Below are positions 63,931 to 64,000 of a DNA stretch of 64,000 nt, one piece after another. The notes under the pieces were generated by a model, which was given only the letters and a program-made list of their open reading frames with translations, made no database searches and had not been told where the DNA came from. The position numbers and the translations under genes were made by a program. The stretch is taken from assembly GCF_039693965.1 (NCBI RefSeq), contig NZ_CP155576.1:682001-746000 (forward strand), written 5' to 3'. How positions within the stretch are numbered: the first letter of the stretch is position 1; each line of letters begins with the position of its first letter. Source of the DNA: Moraxella sp. K1664 (GTDB lineage: Bacteria > Pseudomonadota > Gammaproteobacteria > Pseudomonadales > Moraxellaceae).

Positions 63931-64000
63931 AAATTTTTACCTTTAATTAGTTCATTTGCTTTTTGCAGGTCTGCATAGGTATCAATATCAATGGATTTAC
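63927..64000 (-). CDS. neuA: CMP-sialic acid synthetase, 3' end only
   Basis: Only the last 24 codons are in the window: KSIDIDTYADLQKANELIKGKNL. 'IDIDT..DL..A' is the typical ending of acylneuraminate cytidylyltransferases, and the four-base overlap with neuB supports it. Confidence 0.75.
   Translation of the reverse strand, partial: KSIDIDTYADLQKANELIKGKNL

Overview
The window reads as a chromosomal segment of a Moraxellaceae bacterium, most likely Moraxella. The evidence is the moderately AT-rich DNA, the housekeeping set (rpmI-rplT, hemN, clpP-clpX, tig, fadB-fadA), the galE-pgi-galU cluster and an adjoining sialic-acid capsule locus. A polysialic acid capsule is known in Moraxella nonliquefaciens, so that species is plausible but not proven. 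Family assignments come from recognising motifs by eye, not from database searches.

Layout. Positions 1-4404 are host genes: a truncated exonuclease, a DUF1963 protein, ribosomal proteins L35 and L20, hemN, and a Na+/Ca2+ exchanger. Positions 4461-8944 and 43532-43890 are the two halves of one type III restriction-modification operon (mod-res, minus strand). A complete Mu-like transposable prophage of about 34.6 kb (about 8945-43531) has inserted inside mod, just before the DPPY catalytic motif. The host sequence ATCAT is repeated at both edges, and a 14-base inverted motif lies 28-29 bases inside each end.

The prophage has a leftward early operon: Ner-like and IclR-like regulators, a DUF3102 protein, MuA transposase, MuB ATPase, Gam, an ANR-like protein, HU, and GemA. 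It diverges from a rightward repressor across two palindromic operators. Rightward there follow a Mor/C-type activator, lysis genes, Mu-type DNA packaging and head genes, a long-tailed siphovirus-type tail module, and a com-methyltransferase pair. Four copies of a 20-base element, each 18-19 bases before a -10 box, sit upstream of the lysozyme, protease/scaffold, distal-tail and com genes. These are the positions of the four C-activated late promoters of Mu (Plys, PI, PP, Pmom). Three of them have terminator-like hairpins overlapping the predicted start site. The tail chaperone has a canonical -1 frameshift signal. The tape-measure gene and a small secreted-protein gene each carry a one-base frameshift in an A run, so the prophage may be decaying, unless these are sequencing errors.

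Right of the prophage, the mod promoter is followed immediately by 12 tandem TTGCGAA units in the mRNA leader and then by a hairpin that masks the ribosome-binding site. This looks like a phase-variable control region. Next come fadB-vapBC-fadA (a toxin-antitoxin pair inside the fatty-acid oxidation operon), clpX, clpP, tig, rdgB, a DUF898 membrane protein and an M48 peptidase.

The last 9 kb (minus strand) is a surface-polysaccharide locus: neuA (partial), neuB, a DUF6716-like protein, a polysialyltransferase-like protein, galU, pgi, a UDP-sugar-dehydrogenase-like protein lacking its catalytic cysteine, and galE. NeuB and NeuA would supply CMP-sialic acid, and the transferases would build the polymer.
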